This document shows, piece after piece, positions 36,730 through 64,000 of a stretch of DNA of 64,000 nucleotides. The notes beneath the pieces were generated by a model, which saw only the letters and a program-made list of their open reading frames with translations, was not told the DNA's origin and did not search any database. The position numbers and the translations under genes were made by a program. The number at the start of each line of letters is the position of its first letter. The first letter of the stretch is position 1. Source of the DNA: Ashinkailepas kermadecensis (Eukaryota > Arthropoda > Thecostraca > Neolepadidae); contig JAOTOM010003679.1 in NCBI GenBank assembly GCA_034440615.1, forward strand, positions 1 through 64,000. The letters run 5' to 3'.

Positions 36730-37130
36730 ACGGTTTGGGCCGTAAAGGCCCCAAGCCATAGAAAAAGGCCCCTGGCTTGACGGAGGGGCCCAGACTTTTG
36801 AAACAGGGGCCTCCGGCCTAGCAGAGAAGGACCTGAGCCGATGGAGAGGGGCATTTAGCCGCCGGAGGGGATCCCGAGCCATCGGAGAGGGTCCGAGCCG
36901 ATGTGAAGAGGTCCTGGGTCGACGGAGATGCCCAAGTCGTAGAAGAGGTCCTTGACCTGACGGAAGCAGCCCGAGCTCTCGAATGAAGGACTTTTAATCT
37001 GACGTTTAAGGCTTTGAGCCGTTGAAAGTGCCTCGCAGCCGACGGAGATAGCCCTGGGCCACGAACGTGCAGGGCCCCCGGGCCGGCTTTGGTACCCCAT
37101 ATTGATGGAGCAGGGCCCGAACTGACTGAG
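36730..37130 (-). repeat. Degenerate GAGCCGACGGAGAGGGCC array
   Basis: About fifteen diverged 25-35-bp units of GAGCC-(N)ACGGAG-AGGGCC(C) type. In reverse complement they match the array at 38120-39380. Confidence 0.7.
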
Positions 37131-37478
37131 CGGGCCTAAGGGACGGTGGAGAGACCCAGTTTGAGTCCAGACCCAGTTTGAGTCACTGAGATTGATTTCA
37201 GGGGGTACAATTTTAAAGTGTAATCTCAGCGTGTAATCTCAGCGAGCGTCCAGGGAGCACCGAAACTTTGGATGCATGTCTTGTCGAATCCTGGACTTGT
37301 CTGCTCTCGAAGGATGACGATTAAGTCGGATCAGATTGGGTCCAGCTGACCTGATCCAGTATAGTTGTATGCTTTAGTCTGTTCTGGTCTGGTCGTTTCC
37401 GCCCTGGTCTGGACGCTTCGAGTCAGGTATGACTGTAAATCATGTAGTCACCCCATGGAACCTGTCTCAAATAAAGCT

Positions 37479-37623
37479 ATTGCGTGTAAAGAAAGCATAC
37501 GACCCTCAATATACCAGGAGGTGCTGATGTCAACTCAATAAAGTATAATCCTTAACGTTACTTTTGATGTCAACTCAGCACCTCCTGGTATATTGAAGGT
37601 CGTATGCTTTCTTTACACGCAAT
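37479..37623. repeat. 49-bp inverted repeat with one mismatch
   Basis: Arms 37479-37527 and 37575-37623 are complementary except at 37504. The left arm starts ATTGCGTGTAAAGAAAGCAT. The 47-nt spacer carries GATGTCAACTCA in direct repeat (about 37525 and 37566). AATAAAG occurs just outside and inside, and a CR1-type tail lies 80 bp downstream. Confidence 0.9.
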
Positions 37624-37669
37624 ATCTAAAACCCAGGAGCATCTAATAGCCATTCTTCGTTGTATTAAT

Positions 37670-37727
37670 CAAATAAAGCTCACCCAACGCTCATATTAAG
37701 CTTCAACACTTTATGACTTTATGACTA
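37670..37727 (+). repeat. CR1-like LINE 3' tail fragment
   Basis: CAACACTTTATGACTTTATG is the tail of the CR1-like family ending at 19284 and 20336. Only the extreme 3' end is recognisable. Confidence 0.6.
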
Positions 37728-38119
37728 GTCACCGGTGTCGATTGGTATGCTTTGAGGTGGCCTTGCAACCCTTCCCCCCCTTGTTGGCTTAGCCCTTCAA
37801 TTATTTCAATTTTAACATTGGCCCCTATGGGCAAGCCCCCCCCAGTCCTGCGCAGAATGATACCGATACGGTTTTTTTTACCAGATTAGCCTGACCGTGA
37901 ATGAAGCAAGCACGTCGTTTGCCTAGCATCCCTAAGATCATCCGGTATGTGTCTCGTGTCGATACATTGGCACGCACAGGATTTTCCTAAGGGGGCCCGG
38001 GACACAATTGTTAAGGGTCCTCTGGTTGACTGGACCCGCTTTGAGTGATATGAGCCTTTCCACTATTAATTTTAATATTTGGTGCATATTTCGTCGCTGT
38101 CATCCCTCTTAATGAACAT
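37728..38119. other. Unannotated stretch
   Basis: Contains short C-runs and GGGCCC-rich text but no gene or defined repeat. Confidence 0.35.
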
Positions 38120-39380
38120 TGCTTAACACCGGCCTGTAGCCCGGGGCCCTCTTTACTGGTATGGGCTTTCCGTCAGCCTGGGATCATTCCGAAGACCTAG
38201 AGCCCTCTCAGTCAGCTCAAAAGACTTTCATGCCGCCTTGAAGCCCTTCGTCGGTCCAGGGGCTCTTTATAGAGGCTCGGGAATCTTCTCCAATTGTCCT
38301 TGGTCCTCTGGTGGCTATGAGCTCTTTCCGCCAGTTTAGAAACTCCGTTGGCTCAGAGGCCCTCTTTACTGGCCGGGGCCCTCTCTGCCAGTCCGAGGCC
38401 CTTCCAACGACCCAGGGCCCCGTCCGTCAGTTCAGGGTCCGCCATTTCGACTCGGGCCTTTACATCGGCCCAGGGTCCCTTCATGTCGGTTTCGGCCCCT
38501 CTCCGATGGCTTGGTGTCTTCCCCGGTGGCTCAAGACCCTTTATCGGCTCAGGGCCCTCTCCGTTGGCTCAGAGGCCCTCTTTCCTGGTCGGGAAAGAGG
38601 GCCCCTCAGCCGATCCATCTGTTCCATCAGCCCCGGTACCCTTCCAACGACCAGGGACACCCTCCGTTAGCCCAGGGGTCCTTCACATCGGATTGGCCTT
38701 ATGGCGGCCCTTCATAGAAGCTCCGGGATCTCTCCAGTGGCCCTGTTTCCTCTGGTGAAAAGGGGACTCCGCTCCGCCAATTCCGTTGGCTCAGTGACCC
38801 ATTTTACTGGCCAGGGCCCTTTTCGTCAGGCCGAAGCCCTCCAACAATTCCGAGGCTGCCTCCGTCAGTCCAGGGCCCTTCATATCAACTTCGATCACTG
38901 TCGGCCCATGGACTATGAAGACATGTATTTCAGCTCTGGAGACATGGATGACGTCTGTGGAGACATGTATGACATCTATGGAGATATGGATGACATCTAT
39001 GGAGACATGGATGTCAGATACATGGACTATGGAGACATGGACATCGGCTCAAGAAATGGAGGCCTGAGGCCCTCTCCAATGGCCTGGGCCCTCAGGTAGC
39101 CAAGGGCCCTCCGTCGGTTCAGGGATCCTCCATCTCCTCTGGCCTGTCTCCGTTGACTCAAGGACCGTTCTTTTTTACTGACCAGGGCTCTCTCCGTCAG
39201 CTCGGGGGCCTTCCACCGACCCGGCCCCTCTGTCGGCCTGGAGACAATTCACGTCGGCTCGACCCGGAGCCCTCAGCGTCTGCCAGCGGGCACTCTCCAT
39301 CAACTTGAAGGCCCTCTTTATTGGCCGGGACTCTACATCAGTCCGGGGCTCCTTACGTCGGCCCAGGGCCCTTCACATGG
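38120..39380 (+). repeat. Degenerate GGCCCTCTCCGTCGGCTC array
   Basis: Roughly 40-45 diverged 25-35-bp units such as AGGCCCTCTTTACTGGCC and AGGGCCCTCTCCGTTGGCTC. This is the opposite orientation to 36730-37130. An internal block at 38910-39040 is a tandem GACATGGATGACATCTATGG repeat. Open frames here are by-products of a stop-poor unit. Confidence 0.7.
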
Positions 39381-41349
39381 ACCCATTGTCTCTTCAATCA
39401 CCCCCTTTCCCAGTGATCATGCAGCCCCCAAGCTATCAGGAGCTCTCCAGTTCACAAGATGGACTAACTGTCGAGTGGGGCAGGGGTCACTTCATTCCTC
39501 AAGATGCTCTTCAGTTCCCAACTTGCCCATCCAACTCCTGACCCATTTTTGTTTGCATGCTAAAACCGAATTCGTCCTTCTGAAAATCGTCGTTTTATGA
39601 AATTTATAGTTCCAATTTATGCTTCCCCTCTCGAATGAGGATCCCTTCCGATATTCTTGGAGGACGGCACTTGCCCATTGGCTCCCCTTTCTGCGCCTAC
39701 GACAGTAGCATAAAACTGGGACTTCGATCGGATTTGAACCTTCAGCCTTGATTCTGAACTCAGAAGGCTGATATCACTCGAAAAGTGTTGGACCTACTTC
39801 AACTTTGTATTCAAATGGAACCCAAAGTGTTTAATGAAAACCAAGCACCTGGAGCTGCGTTCCACTTCGGTATTGAGACGTTTTTGTCAAACAATGGCAC
39901 GAGGAGGGATTCCCACATTCACTGCGGGACCTAGACCTCGGCTACGAAGCATACTTCGTCAGCAGAAGCGTTGATTTCTGAAAATTATTGGGGGGGGGGT
40001 GGACACAGTACATGAAGGCGATGGTGGGGGGGGGCCAAAATGGTTTGGGGGCACACTCCATATAGGGTCCCATATTAAAAGTTGAAATTATTTGGGGGGA
40101 GCCAACATTGAGGGGGCACTTGGCCCCTCTCGGTATATAAAAGAACACTCATCTTCGCCAGCCTTCTATTCGAGGTGATTACGAAATTAATAAATTTATG
40201 TTTTGAGTGTTGAATTGCATGGAAAGAATGGACTTAAAACGGCTTTCTACCTCCCGTATTTCTGACGTTCCCAGGAAGTTGACACCAGAGTAATTAAGGA
40301 CACGTAAGATGCCAGGCCTACGGAAAAGCATTGAAAGGATTGTTTCAGAAGTCACAAACAAATTATCGACACTAACATTTTTTCACTCGCGCCGTCTCGG
40401 GGGGTGGGGTCCTTTCCCGACCCCGCCACTCCCCTATGGTTTTTCCGCTGATAGTGAAAAAAAAACGGGCACGGCAGCGCGGCATAATCTGGCATGCATT
40501 TTCTCACATCAATTTGACATATGTGAAAATTTTGAGGTCACGTCATCCACGATCAGAGTTATTCAAGGTCAAGTGATGTCACCTCCAAAAAGGTTCAACC
40601 ACTCGTCACCGTTTAACGGGTAAGGATATTTGAATGAAACTTTCAGCGTATTCTTATCTTTATGGACGCAACATAATGAACCAGAGAGATGTTTGATTTT
40701 TTAACGTTTTTTTTCTCATGACATTTCTTTTGTATACTTTCCATTAAGGTTAAAATCTTAGATTATGGCTAAAGTAAGCACTTTTATGAGGCCACGTTTA
40801 CTTAAAGCAACGTTTCTGTGTGCGCTCTGCCCAATATAAAATTATTCAAGAAACCAAAAATTAAAAATTTTGCAAACTTAAAAATGGGAATTTTCATTCT
40901 TTGGACGGGCAAACAATTTTGGGACAATGCTCGATTTTGCTTTCATTTTCTGATTTCAAAACAAAAGTTTAAATACAAATCTTCCCGACAATGAACTCCT
41001 CAGAGCCAAAAACTTGATGTCAGTCGTGACCCAATGAAACCCCCAAACGACGTTACTCTTTGAGGCAGAAATTGTGGGAGTGGTTTAGGCTATTCTCGTA
41101 GAATCCTTTCCGATGACACCTCTTTTGTTTTCGTGCGACGCTTAGTTTGGATATTGGAAGGGGGGCATATAATAGAGGACCCGACCAGTAAGGCAATTCA
41201 AGATTAAAGGAAGAGTTAGTATCCACCCGGAGGAGTGATTCCATAGTGATCCGCAAGTTTAATTTTGAAGAGATGTTTCTCGATCAAGACTAAGTTGTTC
41301 ATGTTCGTGCATATGTTTTCGCCGTCGTCCCCAAGCGAAAATTCCTGAA
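39381..41349. other. Unannotated stretch with one dispersed-repeat copy
   Basis: No gene recognised. 39975-40130 (GTACATGAAGGCGATG, GGGTCCCATATTAAAAG, GAAATTATTTGGGG) matches 47728-47950 and is a dispersed repeat. Confidence 0.45.
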
Positions 41350-41445
41350 GATATTCCCCGTGCTACTGTACAATATTTCCCGTACTACTGTAAAATATTC
41401 CCCGTACTACTGTAAACTATTCCCCGTACTACCGTTCTGTAAAAT
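41350..41445 (+). repeat. Minisatellite, about 24-bp unit, four copies
   Basis: Units of CCCGTACTACTGTAAAATATT type, the last one expanded by a few bases. Confidence 0.8.
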
Positions 41446-41823
41446 ATTCCTCATCTAACTCGAAAAGTCCATCAATTACGCTGTTTTCTGAGCAAGTGGA
41501 CAGACGAGTGGACAGACTAGTGACGTCACGAAATACCTGCGCAACATGTAAACAAATTGTCTAGGTATTCCATCTTGCTATATCCAGCCTTGATGTATGG
41601 TACAGGTTCTGGAGAGTGTAGAGGGACGTCTGTGATGTAGGACTGGCTCACTTTCCCTAGTTAACTGCGAAATTTGCATTATGTCCCATTGAAACGTTAG
41701 AAGAAGTTTGGATACAGCCTTAGCTCATAAGTACCAAGGTTTCTAGCTCACTACCTACCAAAAGCCTCGATATTTTCGAGGCCATAATCCCTGGTGGCTG
41801 GTGTCTGGTCACAAAGGGCAAAC

Positions 41824-62445
<20,622 letters not shown>

Positions 62446-62463
<18 letters not shown>

Positions 62464-62812
62464 GTATGTACAGTCACCACACCAAAAGCCTTCAGGTACG
62501 TGTAGACGCGATAGCAAAACATCCAGGTACGTGCAGCCACCACAACAAAAACATGTAGGTACGTATACCCACGATAGAAAATCCTCCAGATATGTGCAGC
62601 CACGATAACAAAAACCTCCAGGTATGTGCAGTCACCACAACACAAAATTGTAGGTGCGTATTGCCACGATAGAAAACCCTCCAGATATGTGTAGCCACGA
62701 TAGAAAACCCTCCAGATATGTGAAGCCACGATAACGGAACCTGGTACGTGCTTGTGAAAACCTTCAGGTATATGCGGCGACCACAACGATCCTCCAGGTA
62801 CGTGCTCGGTGA
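62446..62812 (+). repeat. About 31-bp array of exon 9 donor sites, 12 copies
   Basis: The exon end AACAAAAATCTCCTCCAG|GTATGT is echoed by AACAAAAACCTCCAG|GTATGT at 62622. Donor-position dinucleotides are at 62464 (real), 62495, 62526, 62559, 62590, 62622, 62654, 62685, 62716, 62744, 62768 and 62798. Those at 62590, 62685 and 62716 read AT where the others read GT. Confidence 0.9.
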
Positions 62813-63786
62813 TTATACAAACATTCTCCATCTCTGTGAACGAATCACAGCAAAACGTAATCTCACGAGGCCAGCTGCAGACCGTTATGGTCTGGACGTG
62901 GCACCCCGTGTAGTTAAACTGGAACAGCTAATCTAACCTTCGACTCGGTGCAGCAGCGGATCTAGCGGACCAACTTCAAAGGGCGTTGGGAGACTGATCC
63001 CAAGACCAATTTTCAGGTCTCCGTGTGGGACTGTATTTTATATGCTGCGTTTATCTGTACTGTAGCTGGACATGCTTGGCAATTTGTTTCGCAATGTTTG
63101 TCGTGCGCCTACTTGTCTTGCTGTCGCTCTCGGGTCTTACTCTCCCAGTGCGTCTTTTCAGCGCTGACAAAAGATCACCGAATTTGGTTTTGACCGTGCC
63201 AGTGGCTGAAAATAGTTATAGGAGCTGAAAACGGTCTTAATCCGGCCAAAATATTAAAATAATGTTTCCGTATTATTTTTTTTAAATATTAATATCAAGG
63301 TTCTGCCAGTAAATGAGCAAAAAGGAAACACTTCATATTTCCACAATATTTGAAGCAGGTATAGGTATACCATGCACCCCAAACTCAGACGGTCCTCCAA
63401 TGTGCGATTTTGTGTTCAGCGTCATTTGGTGTAGTCACATTTTTAGAGCCAATGTAGGTTGGAAACCATACTAAAGCAAACTTCATCAATGCAACAAGTT
63501 CATCAACTATTGGACATGCAATGCACCGACGTAAACGAAAATTCCGGACACTGTGTTTATTCATCAGGCTTGATTTATTTTGCAGTTGGGGATGATAACT
63601 GTGAAAACAGATATAGGTTTCCACAACTACCCATGAATTTTGTATGTGTATCCAAAATAGGACAAATTTCAATATCCCGGCCTGGTTATTTGTGCTGTAC
63701 TTGATGCTACTGTTGCGTTCGGTAATATTGAGTAACTTGCATGCATTAGTTGTTAACACTTCCAAGATGAAACAAAACCTGAACCA
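62813..63786. other. RanBPM intron 9 (presumed)
   Basis: No further RanBPM exon, gene or repeat recognised. Confidence 0.4.
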
Positions 63787-64000
63787 TGTTGAGGTGCCTG
63801 TGTTTACAATGTCCCCAGCACGCGCTCAGTCTGTTGAGGCGCATGTGTTTGCACTGTCCCCATGACGTGTTCAGTCTGTTGAGACACCTGTGTAAATTTA
63901 CACTGTCCCCTGACGTGTTCAGTCTGTTGAGACACCTGTGTAAATTTACACTGTCCCCTGACGTGTTCAGTCTGTTGAGGCACCTGTGTTTACACTGTCC
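63787..64000 (+). repeat. 45-48-bp minisatellite running off the window end
   Basis: CTGTTGAG starts at 63831, 63876, 63924 and 63972. The unit contains CACCTGTGT, TTTACACTGTCCCC and GACGTGTTCAGT. It continues past 64000. Confidence 0.9.

Overview
The window is a gene-poor stretch of a eukaryotic, almost certainly arthropod, genome. The evidence is spliceosomal introns with GT-AG ends, TTAGG-rich interspersed repeats, tRNA-derived SINEs, I/Jockey-group and CR1-like LINEs, a Ty3-type LTR retroelement and many microsatellites and minisatellites. I cannot name the species. Strongly GC-biased exons inside AT-rich DNA would suit a crustacean such as a barnacle, but that is a guess.

Two host genes can be modelled, both on the + strand. 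(1) A GFOD1/2-like oxidoreductase gene (27166-28691) has two coding exons and appears complete (376 aa). (2) A RanBPM (RanBP9/RanBP10) orthologue has nine exons recovered between 41824 and 62463: N-terminal segment, SPRY, LisH, CTLH and the start of CRA. Its last exon or exons lie beyond the window. All exon phases agree, and the spliced reading frame follows the animal RanBP9/10 family throughout.

Layout: 1-2205 TTAGG-rich repeat; 2206-6815 5'-truncated, frameshifted Ty3-type element; 6816-12741 nearly intact LINE with ORF1, ORF2 and a terminal A-run; 13366-14276 inverted minisatellite and a candidate LTR; 15220-15873 hAT-like MITE with an 8-bp target duplication; 16885-20336 CR1-like LINE remnants with a SINE between them; 20390-26666 TTAGG repeat, inverted repeats and a SINE; 27166-28691 GFOD gene, followed by a perfect 31-bp hairpin; 30282-41445 LINE debris, minisatellites and inverted repeats with no gene I recognise; 41824-64000 RanBPM gene.

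The most striking observation concerns the RanBPM introns. Several are occupied by minisatellites that start or end exactly at splice sites and carry the splice site in every unit: 11 donors spaced 45 bp apart (intron 5), 10 acceptors spaced 40 bp apart (intron 7), 11 donors spaced about 25 bp apart (intron 8) and 12 donor-position units about 31 bp apart (intron 9, three with GT changed to AT). A 29-bp array of about 72 copies also runs into the acceptor of intron 6. It appears that exon-intron boundaries have repeatedly seeded tandem arrays in one gene. I know of no named description of this pattern.
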